Below, piece by piece: positions 33,690 to 43,277 of a stretch of 64,000 nucleotides of DNA. Every line of letters begins with the position of its first letter. The stretch's first letter is position 1. The DNA comes from Halieaceae bacterium (lineage in GTDB: Bacteria > Pseudomonadota > Gammaproteobacteria > Pseudomonadales > Halieaceae). The DNA is taken from the NCBI GenBank assembly GCA_028280635.1, contig JANQLM010000106.1, positions 36,094 through 100,093 on the forward strand, in the 5' to 3' direction. The translations under genes and the position numbers were made by a program. The notes under the pieces were generated by a model. The model ran no database searches and was not told the origin of the DNA. It worked only from the letters and a program-made list of their open reading frames with translations.

Positions 33690-35129
33690 ATGTCAGAAGC
33701 CAAGCAGCTTGCCGATATCCACGAACCCGAAGAGCTGGCGCGCCAGCACGTTGAGGAAATGATCGCGCGCTCTCGCGCCGCCCAGGCCCAGATCGCCAAC
33801 TACACCCAGGCCCAGGTCGATAACCTGATTCGTGCCATGGTGTACGCCGTAGCGAAGGAAGACCGCGCCGAGGAGATCGCCCAGTTCACGGTCGACGAAA
33901 CCCAGCTCGGCAACTACAGCGGCAAGTACCTGAAGATTCACCGCAAGACCCGCGCCACCCTGATGGACATCATCAACGACAAGTCGGTGGGTGTGATCGA
34001 AGAGCTGCCCGAGCGCAATATCTACAAGATCGCCAAGCCCGTGGGTGTGATCGGCGCGCTGTCGCCCTCCACCAACCCGGAAGCCACCCCGGTGATCAAG
34101 GCCATTTCCGCCATCAAGGGCCGCAACTCCATCATCGTCGCGCCGCACCCGCGCGCCAAGCTGACCAACAAGAAGATCTGCGACTACATGCGCGATGCGC
34201 TGGAGCGCATGGGGGCGCCGGCCGACCTGGTTATGGCCATCGAGACCCCGTCACTGGAGCTGACCCACGAGCTGATGCGTCAGTGCGACCGTATTCTCGC
34301 CACCGGTGGCGGCGCCATGGTTAACGCCGCCTACTCCTCTGGCACCCCGGCGCTGGGCGTCGGTGTCGGGAACGCGGTCATCACCGTGGACGACACCGCT
34401 GACCTGGACGAAGCCGCGGAGAAGATACGCGTCTCCAAGACCCTGGACCTCGCAGCCTCCTGCTCTTCCGACAATTCGGTGCTGCTGTTCGCCTCTATCT
34501 ACGACGAGATGCTGGCCAAGCTGCAGCGTGAAGGCGGCTACGTGCTGGATGAGGAAGAAAAGGAAAAACTCAGGAACACCATCTGGAAGGACGGTTACCT
34601 GAATGTCGACATCGTCGCCCAGCCGGCCCACAAGATTGCCGGCATGGCGGGCATCGAACTGCCGGAAGGCAAGCAGTTCCTGATCGTTCCGGAAACCGGC
34701 ACCGGCAAGGAACATCCGTTCTCCGGCGAGAAGCTGTCAGTCACCATGGCCCTGTACAAGGTGGACGACATCGAGGAAGCCATCGCCCTGACCAACGATA
34801 TCCAGTCCTACCAGGGGCAGGGACACTCCTGCGGTATCTACAGTTACGATGACCACAACATCCTCAGCTTCGCCAACGGCACCCATACGTCCCGGGTCAT
34901 GGTCAACCAGCCCCAGGCGGCCTCCAACAGCGGCAACCTGTGGAACGGTATGCGCCAGACCTTTTCCCTGGGCTGTGGCTCCTGGGGTGGCAACAGCACC
35001 AACAACAACATTACCTGGCGCGACCTGATCAATGAGACCTGGGTCTCCAAGCCGCTTGCGGTGACCAAGGCGATCCCCGAGGACGCTGAGCTGTTCGGCG
35101 CTGAAGTCATCAGCAAGTTCGAAGAGTAA
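33690..35129 (+). CDS. CoA-acylating aldehyde dehydrogenase (EutE/SauS type)
   Basis: A 479-aa aldehyde dehydrogenase of the CoA-acylating acetaldehyde/sulfoacetaldehyde group. The catalytic cysteine is C258 in DLAASCSSDNSV. The sequence GALSPSTNPEATPV (122-135) is typical of AdhE/EutE/SauS enzymes, and MmsA-type motifs are absent. It converts an aldehyde plus CoA and NAD(P) to an acyl-CoA. The ATG at 33690 follows CCAGGAGAAACCC; residues from a longer frame are not protein-like. It leads the valine operon, where methylmalonate-semialdehyde dehydrogenase (MmsA) would be expected. Either it fills that step or it feeds another aldehyde in. Confidence 0.85.
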   Translation: MSEAKQLADIHEPEELARQHVEEMIARSRAAQAQIANYTQAQVDNLIRAMVYAVAKEDRAEEIAQFTVDETQLGNYSGKYLKIHRKTRATLMDIINDKSVGVIEELPERNIYKIAKPVGVIGALSPSTNPEATPVIKAISAIKGRNSIIVAPHPRAKLTNKKICDYMRDALERMGAPADLVMAIETPSLELTHELMRQCDRILATGGGAMVNAAYSSGTPALGVGVGNAVITVDDTADLDEAAEKIRVSKTLDLAASCSSDNSVLLFASIYDEMLAKLQREGGYVLDEEEKEKLRNTIWKDGYLNVDIVAQPAHKIAGMAGIELPEGKQFLIVPETGTGKEHPFSGEKLSVTMALYKVDDIEEAIALTNDIQSYQGQGHSCGIYSYDDHNILSFANGTHTSRVMVNQPQAASNSGNLWNGMRQTFSLGCGSWGGNSTNNNITWRDLINETWVSKPLAVTKAIPEDAELFGAEVISKFEE

Positions 35130-35134
35130 GCTCC

Positions 35135-36295
35135 ATGGACTTTGCTCTCTCTGACGACCAGCAGGCGTTCGTCGAGAGCGCCCGTGCCTTTTCGCAAGGG
35201 GTGCTCGCGCCTGGCGCCGCTGAATGGGATGCCACCTCCCACTTCCCGGTAGCGGAGCTGGCCCAGGCGGGCGAGCTCGGTTTTATGGGCATGTACACGC
35301 CCGAGTCTGCCGGCGGCCTGGCGCTCTCGAGGCTCGATGCCAGTCTTATCGTTGAGGAACTGGCGAAAGGCTGCACTACTACCGCCGCTTTCCTGACCAT
35401 TCACAACATGGCCACCAGCATGATCGGCAAATACTGCCGCCAGGAGGTCATCGACAAGTGGTGCCCGGAGTTGGTAATGGGCTCAAGGCTGGCGTCCTAC
35501 TGCCTGACCGAACCCGGCGCCGGTTCCGATGCCGCCAGCCTGCGCACCAGCGCCATCAGCGATGGCGACGACTACGTGGTCAACGGCAGCAAGGTATTTA
35601 TCAGCGGCGCCGGTGAAACCGACGTGCTGGTGGTGATGCTACGCACCGGCGACGCGGGCCCCAAAGGGGTCACCGCGGTGTTGATTCCCGCCGATGCCGA
35701 CGGCGTTTCCTACGGTAAGAAGGAAGAGAAAATGGGTTGGAACGCCCAGCCCACGCGCATGGTCACCTTCGATAACGTGCGGGTCCCCAAGGGCAACCGG
35801 CTGGGTGAAGAGGGCCAGGGCTTTGCGATTGCCATGGAGGGCCTGGACGGCGGCCGTATCAATATCGCGACCTGCAGCGTGGGCACCGCCCAGCAGGCAC
35901 TGGAGGAAGCGGTGGCCTACGTGCAGGAGCGCAAGCAGTTCAACACCGCTATCGCCGATTTCCAGGCTACCCAGTTCAAGCTCGCCGACATGGCCACCGA
36001 CCTGGTAGCGGCCCGGCAAATGATCCGGCTGGCGGCCTGGAAGCTCGACAACAAGGATTCCCAGGCCACCACCTACTGCGCAATGGCCAAGCGCTTTGCC
36101 ACCGATGTGGGCTTCGAAGTCTGCAACGACGCCCTGCAGCTCTACGGCGGCTACGGCTACATCAAGGAGTACCCGATGGAGCGGCACGTGCGGGACACCC
36201 GGGTGCACCAGATTCTGGAAGGCACCAACGAAATCATGCGGGTCATTATTTCCCGCCGTCTGCTAATGGAAGGAGCCCTGGAGGTGATTCAATGA
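35135..36295 (+). CDS. Acyl-CoA dehydrogenase, probably isobutyryl-CoA
   Basis: A 386-aa FAD-dependent acyl-CoA dehydrogenase. The family signatures are present: YCLTEPGAGSDAASL around residue 125, the QLYGGYGYIKEYPMER region near 345, and the C-terminal QILEGTNEIMR with the catalytic glutamate in YGGYGY...EGTNEIMR context. In this operon the likely substrate is isobutyryl-CoA, oxidised to methacrylyl-CoA in valine breakdown. It starts 5 bp after the aldehyde dehydrogenase and overlaps the next gene by 4 bp (ATGA). Substrate assignment rests on context. Confidence 0.88.
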   Translation: MDFALSDDQQAFVESARAFSQGVLAPGAAEWDATSHFPVAELAQAGELGFMGMYTPESAGGLALSRLDASLIVEELAKGCTTTAAFLTIHNMATSMIGKYCRQEVIDKWCPELVMGSRLASYCLTEPGAGSDAASLRTSAISDGDDYVVNGSKVFISGAGETDVLVVMLRTGDAGPKGVTAVLIPADADGVSYGKKEEKMGWNAQPTRMVTFDNVRVPKGNRLGEEGQGFAIAMEGLDGGRINIATCSVGTAQQALEEAVAYVQERKQFNTAIADFQATQFKLADMATDLVAARQMIRLAAWKLDNKDSQATTYCAMAKRFATDVGFEVCNDALQLYGGYGYIKEYPMERHVRDTRVHQILEGTNEIMRVIISRRLLMEGALEVIQ

Positions 36296-37080
36296 ATCTG
36301 AGCACATCGGACAAGCTGAAAGTCGAGATACTTGGCCACACGGCGCTGATTACCATCGACAACCCCGCGGCCAACACCTGGGACACCGAAAGCCTGCCGG
36401 CGCTGAAAGAGCTGATCGAGAAGCTCAACGCCAACCGCGATATCTGGGCCCTGGTGCTCACCGGCGCGGGAGACAAGTTTTTCTCCGCCGGTGCTGACCT
36501 CAAGCTGTTTGCGGACGGCAGCCCCGACACGGCTCGCGACATGGCCCAGTACTTCGGAGAAGGTTTCGAGTGCCTGGCGGACTTTCGCGGGGTCAGCATT
36601 GCCGCCATCAACGGCTTTGCCATGGGCGGTGGCCTGGAAGTGGCGCTGGCCTGCGACATCCGTATCGCCGAGGAGCAGGCGCAGATGGGTCTGCCCGAAG
36701 CCAAGGTCGGGCTGTTGCCCTGTGCCGGAGGCACCCAGCGACTGGCGTGGCTGTGTGGTGAAGGCTGGGCCAAGAAGATGATTCTCTGTGGCGAGCGCGT
36801 TAACGCCGCGACTGCTGAAAAGATCGGCCTGGTGGAGGAAGTGGTGCCCACCGGTGGCGCCAAAGAACGCGCCCTGGCCCTGGCAGAGCAGGTCGGCGAA
36901 CAGAGCCCGATTTCCGTGACCTCCTGCAAGGAGCTGATCGGCCAGGCCCGTGAAAAGGCCATGGAAGGGGCGCTGCCCTACGAGCGCCAGAAATTTGTTG
37001 ACCTGTTCGGCACCGAGGACCAGAAGGAAGGCGTCAATGCCTTCCTGGAGAAGCGCAAGCCGGTCTGGAAGAACGCCTGA
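36292..37080 (+). CDS. Enoyl-CoA hydratase, probably methacrylyl-CoA
   Basis: A 262-aa crotonase. The oxyanion-hole elements are SAGADL (65-70) and MGGGLEVALACD, and the two catalytic glutamates are E115 and E136 (GLPEAKVGLLPCAGGTQR). Both glutamates support a true hydratase. In this operon it would hydrate methacrylyl-CoA to 3-hydroxyisobutyryl-CoA. It overlaps the acyl-CoA dehydrogenase gene by 4 bp and the hydrolase gene by 1 bp, indicating tight translational coupling. Full length for the family. Confidence 0.88.
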   Translation: MNLSTSDKLKVEILGHTALITIDNPAANTWDTESLPALKELIEKLNANRDIWALVLTGAGDKFFSAGADLKLFADGSPDTARDMAQYFGEGFECLADFRGVSIAAINGFAMGGGLEVALACDIRIAEEQAQMGLPEAKVGLLPCAGGTQRLAWLCGEGWAKKMILCGERVNAATAEKIGLVEEVVPTGGAKERALALAEQVGEQSPISVTSCKELIGQAREKAMEGALPYERQKFVDLFGTEDQKEGVNAFLEKRKPVWKNA

Positions 37081-38183
37081 TGAGCGCGCCGGTCCTGTTC
37101 GAGGAGCTGGCCGCCGCCGGCGGCAAGCTCGGGCGCATTACGCTCAACGTCGAGTCCACCCTCAACTCCCTGACCCTGGAGATGGTCGATCTGCTGCAGG
37201 CCCAGCTCGACACCTGGCGCGACGATGACAGCATCGCTGCGGTATTTATTGACGCGGTGGGTGAGAAGGCCTTCTGTGCCGGTGGCGATGTGCAGGCCCT
37301 GCACGCCTCCGCGGTGGAAACCCCGGGCGGCCCCTGCGAATACGCCGAAGCCTTCTTCGCCCGCGAATACCGCATGAACTACAGTCTGCACACCTGGCCC
37401 AAGCCACTGGTGTGCTGGGGTCATGGCATTGTCATGGGCGGCGGGCTCGGCGTCATGGCGGGCTGCTCCCACCGTATTGTCACCGAGCGCACCCGCATCG
37501 CCATGCCGGAAGTCACCATCGCCCTGTTCCCGGATGTAGGTGGTAGCTGGTTCCTGAATCACATGCCCGGCAAGTCCGGTGAGTTCCTGGCCCTGACCGG
37601 CGCCAGCATCAATGCGGCAGATGCCATCTTTACCGGCATTGCCGATCGCTTTATCGCCAGCGAGCACAAGGAGGCGGTGCTGGCGGCGCTGTTGGCCCAG
37701 GATTTCAGCAACGGCGATTCTCATGCACGCGTGCGTCACGCCCTGCGGCCGTTTTCGGACAAAAGTATCGGCAGCCTGCCGGCAGGCCAGGTAGAACCCC
37801 ACCTGGCGGCGATCGCCCGGCTCTGCGACGGTGATTCCATTCACGACATCATCGACAACATCACGGGGCTCGATACCGAAGACCCCTGGCTGGTGAAGGC
37901 CCGCGACAGTCTTGCGCATGGCAGCAAGCTGGCGGCGCGCTGGATTCACCGCCAGCTCTACGAGACTCGCCACGCCGGGCTCAGGGAGATATTCCAGGCG
38001 GAAATCCAGCTGGTGACCAACATCGTGCGCCATCCTGAATTCACAGAGGGGGTGCGCGCCCTGTTGATCGACAAGGACCGCAATCCGCAGTGGGCCTACC
38101 CCACGTCTCGCGAAGTACCGGAGGACGTGCTGGACGGGTTCTTCACCGCACCCTGGCCCACCAACCCCCTGGCAGACCTGTGA
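37080..38183 (+). CDS. 3-hydroxyisobutyryl-CoA hydrolase
   Basis: A 367-aa crotonase-fold thioesterase. The longer C-terminus and the motifs CAGGDV (66-71), GIVMGGGLGVM (116-126) and AMPEVTIALFPDVGGSWFL identify HIBCH. The catalytic E144 and D152 match the positions in the human enzyme's EVxIGLFPDVG region. It releases CoA from 3-hydroxyisobutyryl-CoA, keeping toxic methacrylyl-CoA low. It starts within the hydratase stop (TGATG) and is followed after 10 bp by mmsB. Confidence 0.9.
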   Translation: MSAPVLFEELAAAGGKLGRITLNVESTLNSLTLEMVDLLQAQLDTWRDDDSIAAVFIDAVGEKAFCAGGDVQALHASAVETPGGPCEYAEAFFAREYRMNYSLHTWPKPLVCWGHGIVMGGGLGVMAGCSHRIVTERTRIAMPEVTIALFPDVGGSWFLNHMPGKSGEFLALTGASINAADAIFTGIADRFIASEHKEAVLAALLAQDFSNGDSHARVRHALRPFSDKSIGSLPAGQVEPHLAAIARLCDGDSIHDIIDNITGLDTEDPWLVKARDSLAHGSKLAARWIHRQLYETRHAGLREIFQAEIQLVTNIVRHPEFTEGVRALLIDKDRNPQWAYPTSREVPEDVLDGFFTAPWPTNPLADL

Positions 38184-38193
38184 GGAGCTGACA

Positions 38194-39087
38194 ATGGCAA
38201 CTGTGGCGTTTATCGGGCTCGGCAATATGGGCGGCCCCATGGCAAAAAACCTGGTGGCGGCGGGTCACGGTGTGACTGTTTTCGATCTGGTCCCCGAAGC
38301 CTGTGCGGAGCTGGAAGCGGCGGGCGCCGCCGTGGCGGAATCCGCTGCGTCGGCGGTGGTGGGCGTGGATTACGTGATTACCATGCTGCCCGCCGGCAAA
38401 CACGTGCGCGCTACCTACCTGGGCGATGACGGCAATGGGCTGCTGTCACTGCTGGACGCCAGCACCACGGTGCTCGACTGCAGCACCATCGACGCCGAGA
38501 CGGCCCGCGACGTGGGCCTGGCGGCCAGGGACATGGGTATCGGCTTCATGGACTCGCCGGTCTCCGGCGGCGTGGCCGCGGCGGCGGCTGGCACGCTGGC
38601 CTTTATGTGCGGCGGCGAGGCGGACGCTTTTGAAAAGGCCAGGCTGATCCTGGCTGACATGGGCAAGAATATCTTCCACGCCGGACCTGCCGGCGCGGGC
38701 CAGGTGGCCAAGGGCTGCAACAACATGCTGCTGGCGATTCATATGATCGGCACCAGCGAGGCGCTGGAGATGGGCGCCCGCCACGGGCTCGACCCGAAGG
38801 TGCTGTCCGAGATCATGCTCGCCAGCTCCGGCCGCAACTGGTCCCTGGAAGTCTACAACCCCTACCCGGGGGTCATGGACAGCGCACCGGCCAGCAATGA
38901 TTACCAGCCAGGTTTCATGGTTGACCTTATGGTCAAGGACCTGGGCCTGGCCATGGCCATCGCCGAGGGCGCCGGCTTCGACAACCCCATGGGCCAGCTG
39001 GCGCGCGATCTGTACGAAGAACACCAGAAAGAAGGCAACGGCCCCCGGGATTTCTCCAGCATCCTGGAAAAACTGCAGTCAGAATGA
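38194..39087 (+). CDS. mmsB: 3-hydroxyisobutyrate dehydrogenase
   Basis: A 297-aa beta-hydroxyacid dehydrogenase that oxidises 3-hydroxyisobutyrate to methylmalonate semialdehyde with NAD+. Visible are the Rossmann motif FIGLGNMGGPMA (residues 6-17), the substrate loop MDSPVSGG (119-126), and the catalytic K173 with N177 in GQVAKGCNNMLL. GAGGAGCTGACA precedes the ATG. It follows the CoA hydrolase that makes its substrate and overlaps the alpha/beta hydrolase by 4 bp. Confidence 0.93.
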   Translation: MATVAFIGLGNMGGPMAKNLVAAGHGVTVFDLVPEACAELEAAGAAVAESAASAVVGVDYVITMLPAGKHVRATYLGDDGNGLLSLLDASTTVLDCSTIDAETARDVGLAARDMGIGFMDSPVSGGVAAAAAGTLAFMCGGEADAFEKARLILADMGKNIFHAGPAGAGQVAKGCNNMLLAIHMIGTSEALEMGARHGLDPKVLSEIMLASSGRNWSLEVYNPYPGVMDSAPASNDYQPGFMVDLMVKDLGLAMAIAEGAGFDNPMGQLARDLYEEHQKEGNGPRDFSSILEKLQSE

Positions 39088-39908
39088 CCGGGGCTGCACG
39101 GCGGCAGCGCGACGCCCTGCTGGCCACTGCCCGGATCTCGGAAGTGCAGGGCCTGCAGTGGCAGCAGTGGAGTGGGCCGGAATCCGGCCCCCGCCTGCTG
39201 TTACTGCACGGAGGCTTCGGTTCCTGGAATCACTGGTTCGCCAATATCGAGTCGCTGCGCAAGCAGCGCGAACTGTGGACGGTGGACTTGCCCGGGCTCG
39301 GACGCTCCGCGGCCATCGACGCCTCCGCCAGTCCCGGCGATTTTTCCCACTGGCTATTGAACAGCTTACAAAAACTCTCTCTCGACCAGCGCCCGTTGCA
39401 CATTGCCGGCTTCAGCTTTGGCGCCATGGTCGGTATCCGCCTGGCACGGCAGTTGGGCGATTGCTGTACGCGATTCACCGCCATTGGCGCCGCGGGCTGG
39501 GGCGAGTTGCATGTGCAGGTGCCGCTGGCACCGCCGCCGTCCCCGGACACGGATTGGGATGCCGCCGCGCCGGTGCACAAAGCCAACCTGCGGGCGCTGA
39601 TGTTCAGCCCGGACGCGGTCATCGACGAACTGGCGGTTTACCTGCACAGCGAAAACCTGGCTAGCGCCCGCTTCAACAGCCGCGCCCTGTCTCGTACCGA
39701 TGACTTTATACGGCTGTTGCCCAGCCTTGAGGCTGAGTGCCTGTGCGTCTGGGGGAGTGAGGATGCGACCGCCGGAGGCGATCACGCGCTGGCGGCGCGC
39801 CAGGTCATCATCGAGTCGGCCGGTGGTCGTTTTCAGCGTTTACCCGGTGTCGGGCACTGGGCCATGTACGAGGCCGCCGAGGCCACCAACACCCTGCTAC
39901 TGAACTAA
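39084..39908 (+). CDS. Alpha/beta hydrolase
   Basis: A 274-aa hydrolase with an intact fold: the oxyanion strand LLLLHGGFGSWNHW, the nucleophile elbow GFSFGAM with S111, an acid at D227 (WGSED) and H258 in GVGHWAMYEA. Last gene of the valine operon, coupled to mmsB by ATGA. It may be an accessory thioesterase or lactonase, but no substrate can be read. Its stop codon TAA shares CTAA with the convergent transporter's TAG, so there is no terminator between them. Confidence 0.82.
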   Translation: MTGAARRQRDALLATARISEVQGLQWQQWSGPESGPRLLLLHGGFGSWNHWFANIESLRKQRELWTVDLPGLGRSAAIDASASPGDFSHWLLNSLQKLSLDQRPLHIAGFSFGAMVGIRLARQLGDCCTRFTAIGAAGWGELHVQVPLAPPPSPDTDWDAAAPVHKANLRALMFSPDAVIDELAVYLHSENLASARFNSRALSRTDDFIRLLPSLEAECLCVWGSEDATAGGDHALAARQVIIESAGGRFQRLPGVGHWAMYEAAEATNTLLLN

Positions 39909-41116
39909 TCCTGCTCCGGCAGTCGCACCGGCCCCAGTAACAGGATGGCCAGCAGTATCAGGCTGGCAAACACCAGCAGCGTGGCGACGTAATTGCCGAA
40001 GGCGTCGTGCATGCGGCCGACAAAAATATAGGCAGGCATCAGCAGCAGGGTAATCACAGGACCCATCAGGCCCATCGCCCGGCCGTAGCTGTCGACTCCG
40101 AATACCCTGGCCATCATCGAGTTCCACACCGGCAGCAAGCCGCCGGTCGCCAGCCCCAGGCAGATGGCGGCGATGATCATCACCCAGTAGGGCGGCTGGG
40201 TGGCCATGATGAGCAGGGCGATACCGACGAGGCCCTGCGCCACCCACATGCCCCACTTGAGTGGGAAGCGGTCGGCGCCGGCGCCGAACAGCAATTTCCC
40301 GATCAGGCCGAGTATGGCCAGCACCATGATCAGGCTGGAAGCCTGTGCATCACTGGCGCCCAGGCCGGTGGCGTAAGGTGAGAGATTCGACAGGGTGGAG
40401 GAGAACACCGCGATAAGCAGGCCGACGCTCAGGCCGATCAGCCAGAACTCCCGCGCCGAAACGATCTGCTTCATCCCCGGCGGCTCGGCCGCGGCTACCT
40501 CGGTCCCGGTTGTCGCGGCCTGGGGTTCACCGTCGGGCGCCAGGTTCATATCCGCAGGCTTGTTGCGAACATTCAGCCAGATCCAGGGGACGGCCAGTAG
40601 CGACATCAGTGCCAGGTTTTCGAAGGCCGCGCGCCAGCCCAGGCTGTTGATCCACCAGGCGGTCACCGCCGGCAGCAGCATGCCACCCACCGAAGAGCCG
40701 ATGGTCATTATTCCCAGGGCACGGCCCCGGCTGCGAACAAACCAACGTGACACGGCGGCGCTGGTGGCCACCGCACCGGCCAGCCCGTTGGCCACGGCGA
40801 AACTGCTGCCATACACCAGGTTGAACTCGACGATGGTGGTGGTGCGTGACATCCCATAGAGACTGGCCGCAAACAGCCCGACCCCCAGGGTCATCAACAG
40901 CCGCACCGAAAAGTGGTCCACCAGGTAGCCGGTCACGGGCCCTACCAGCAGGCTCAGCAGGGTGCCCAGGGTCAGGCTGTACATCACCTGTTCCAGGCCG
41001 ACGCCGAACTCCTCGCGCAGAGGTACCACGAACAGGGTAAAGGTGTAGGTAAAAAAACCCAGCACCAGCAGCATGGCGACAAAGCTGCCGGCGACCACAC
41101 GCCATCCAAAGAACAT
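39905..41116 (-). CDS. MFS transporter, OFA/monocarboxylate type
   Basis: A 403-aa, 12-segment major facilitator protein. From the ATG at 41116 it begins MFFGWRVVAGSFVAMLLVLG, the usual head of OFA/monocarboxylate-porter-like MFS proteins. The loop 2-3 motif has the form GYLVDHFSVRLLM, and the two six-helix halves are joined by a linker with NLAPDGEPQAATTG near residue 190. GGGAG lies 7 nt before the ATG; a frame extending 84 codons further is not membrane-like. It probably carries an organic acid. Adjacent to the isobutyrate operon but on the opposite strand. Confidence 0.83.
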   Translation of the reverse strand: MFFGWRVVAGSFVAMLLVLGFFTYTFTLFVVPLREEFGVGLEQVMYSLTLGTLLSLLVGPVTGYLVDHFSVRLLMTLGVGLFAASLYGMSRTTTIVEFNLVYGSSFAVANGLAGAVATSAAVSRWFVRSRGRALGIMTIGSSVGGMLLPAVTAWWINSLGWRAAFENLALMSLLAVPWIWLNVRNKPADMNLAPDGEPQAATTGTEVAAAEPPGMKQIVSAREFWLIGLSVGLLIAVFSSTLSNLSPYATGLGASDAQASSLIMVLAILGLIGKLLFGAGADRFPLKWGMWVAQGLVGIALLIMATQPPYWVMIIAAICLGLATGGLLPVWNSMMARVFGVDSYGRAMGLMGPVITLLLMPAYIFVGRMHDAFGNYVATLLVFASLILLAILLLGPVRLPEQD

Positions 41117-41243
41117 CGATTCACTCCCGGGAATGCGGGCCCAGTGTAATACACTCGGCCCCCTCACCGGCTTAAACCACTGGAGAATAAATCCGGCACT
41201 GGATATGCTTTCGACCCCCACAACAACACCCTGGTATCGCACC

Positions 41244-43277
41244 ATGAAGTATCTGTCCCTCGTTCTGGCGCTGGTCATCAGTCCGGCCTCCTGGTCTGAA
41301 ACCTCGCCATTTGCCGCCGAAGACGTGTTCCGCCTCAACTGGGTCAGCGGCCTGCAGGTCAGCCCCAACGGCGAATTCGTGGTCTACAGCCACAACTTCA
41401 TGGACATCATGGAAGACCGACGCCGCGCCAACCTGTGGCGGGTCGACAGCGACGGGGACAATGCGCGCCCCATTACCACCGGCGCCGTCAACGACCACGG
41501 TGCGGTGATCTCGCCGGATTCCGAGCGCGTCGCTTACCTGTCCAGCGATGACAAGGGCTCGCAGATATTCGTGCGCTGGCTGGAAGGGGGAGAAACCCTG
41601 CAACTCACTCGTCAGGCGAAGGGTCCCGGTGACCTCGCCTGGTCACCGGACGGCCAGTACCTGGCCTTCACCATGCTGGTGCCCGCGAAGCCCACCACCA
41701 TCGGCACCATGCCCGCCGCTCCCGAAGGCGCGAAGTGGGCCAAGCCGCCGACCGTGGTGGACCGGATTCCCTTCCGCTTTGATGGCGTCGGGACCCTGCC
41801 GCTGGGTTACACCCACGTCTTTGTCGTGCCGGCCGGCGGCGGCGCCCCGCGCCAGGTGACTGAAGGCGATTTCAACTACGGTGGCCCGGCCTGGGCGGCG
41901 GATGGCAAGAGCCTGTTCGTGGTGGGCAACCGCAAGGATAACTGGCGCCGCAAGCCGCTGGACTCGGAAATCTATCGCGTGTCACTGCAGGACGGCAGCA
42001 TCACGGCGCTCACTGACCGTGACGGCCCGGCCATTGCGGTGACCGTTTCCCCGGATGGCAAGCGCCTGGCCTGGGTGGGCTTTGAAGACAAGGGCCTCAG
42101 CTCCCAGCAGCTCCAGCTACACGTGATGGATGTAGATGGCGGTGAGCCCAGCGTACTGTTGGGTGACCTGGACCGCAGCATCAGTGGCCTCGCCTGGGCG
42201 GCGGACAGCCGCGGCCTGTATGTCAGCCACGACGACCAGGGGCTCACCAGGCTGGTCAAGGTCGACCTGCGCGGCAGGGCCACGACCATTACCGATCAAC
42301 TCACCGGCCTGTCCCTGAGCCGGCCCTACAGCGGTGCCGATTTCGCCGTGGGCGGCAACAACGTGTATGCCATCACTACCGGTGATGCCCAGCGGCCGGC
42401 GGAGCTCGCCATCGGCCGCGGTACTGGCAAGCCCAGGACGGTGACCGCGCTCAACGACAATCTTGTCGGGCATCGCGACATGGCGCCGGTGGAAGAGCTG
42501 TGGCTGAAATCCAGCTATGATGACAAGCCGATCCAGGCCTGGGTGGCTTACCCGCCGGAGTTCGACAGGAACGAGAAGTACCCGCTGATCCTGGAAATCC
42601 ACGGTGGCCCGCACACCGCCTACGGGCCGCACTTCGCAGCGGAAATCCAACTCTACGCTGCCGCCGGTTACGTGGTGGTGTACGTGAACCCGCGTGGCAG
42701 TACCAGCTACGGCAGCGAGTTCGAGCTGGAGATTCACCACAACTACCCCAGCCAGGATTACGATGACCTGATGTCGGCAGTGGATGCGGTGATTGCCAAA
42801 GGCTTCATCGACGAGGAACGGCTCTACGTTACCGGCGGCAGCGGTGGCGGTGTGCTGACCGCCTGGACCGTGGGCAAGACGGATCGCTTTGCCGCCGCGG
42901 TGGTGGCCAAGCCGGTGATCAACTGGATCAGTTTCTCGCTCAGTGCTGACAATCCCGACTTCTTCCCCCGCTACTGGTTCTCGAAAATGCCCTGGGAAGA
43001 CGTCGACCAGTACTGGGAGCGTTCGCCGCTGTCTCTGGTGGGCAACGTCACGACGCCAACCATGCTGCTGACGGGTGATTCGGACTGGCGCACGCCCATG
43101 TGGGAGTCCGAGCAGTACCATGCCGCGCTGATGTTGGAAGGGGTGGACACCGCCCTGGTGCGGATTCCGGGTGCTTCGCACAGCATCGCCCGCCGGCCCA
43201 GCCAGCTGATTGCCAAGGTAGCGGCTATTCTCGGCTGGTTCGAGAAGTACGGCGAGGAAGAGAACGCCGAAGACTAG
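41244..43277 (+). CDS. S9-family prolyl oligopeptidase-like peptidase, exported
   Basis: A 677-aa serine peptidase. From the ATG at 41244 there is a signal peptide (MKYLSLVLALVISPASW) with likely cleavage after residue 18. Residues 30-400 form a WD-like beta-propeller (repeated SPDG/SPDS motifs). The catalytic alpha/beta domain is C-terminal: S533 in TGGSGGG, D614 in GDSDWRTP and H646 in GASHS. It resembles acylaminoacyl-peptidase/DPP-type S9C enzymes, with periplasmic peptide turnover the likely role. Its stop abuts the convergent gene's stop with no gap. Confidence 0.88.
   Translation: MKYLSLVLALVISPASWSETSPFAAEDVFRLNWVSGLQVSPNGEFVVYSHNFMDIMEDRRRANLWRVDSDGDNARPITTGAVNDHGAVISPDSERVAYLSSDDKGSQIFVRWLEGGETLQLTRQAKGPGDLAWSPDGQYLAFTMLVPAKPTTIGTMPAAPEGAKWAKPPTVVDRIPFRFDGVGTLPLGYTHVFVVPAGGGAPRQVTEGDFNYGGPAWAADGKSLFVVGNRKDNWRRKPLDSEIYRVSLQDGSITALTDRDGPAIAVTVSPDGKRLAWVGFEDKGLSSQQLQLHVMDVDGGEPSVLLGDLDRSISGLAWAADSRGLYVSHDDQGLTRLVKVDLRGRATTITDQLTGLSLSRPYSGADFAVGGNNVYAITTGDAQRPAELAIGRGTGKPRTVTALNDNLVGHRDMAPVEELWLKSSYDDKPIQAWVAYPPEFDRNEKYPLILEIHGGPHTAYGPHFAAEIQLYAAAGYVVVYVNPRGSTSYGSEFELEIHHNYPSQDYDDLMSAVDAVIAKGFIDEERLYVTGGSGGGVLTAWTVGKTDRFAAAVVAKPVINWISFSLSADNPDFFPRYWFSKMPWEDVDQYWERSPLSLVGNVTTPTMLLTGDSDWRTPMWESEQYHAALMLEGVDTALVRIPGASHSIARRPSQLIAKVAAILGWFEKYGEEENAED

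Noticed and set aside
36978..38240. A 420-codon frame antisense to the HIBCH gene
   Set aside because: The sense strand is an unambiguous operon member; the antisense product has no fold signature.
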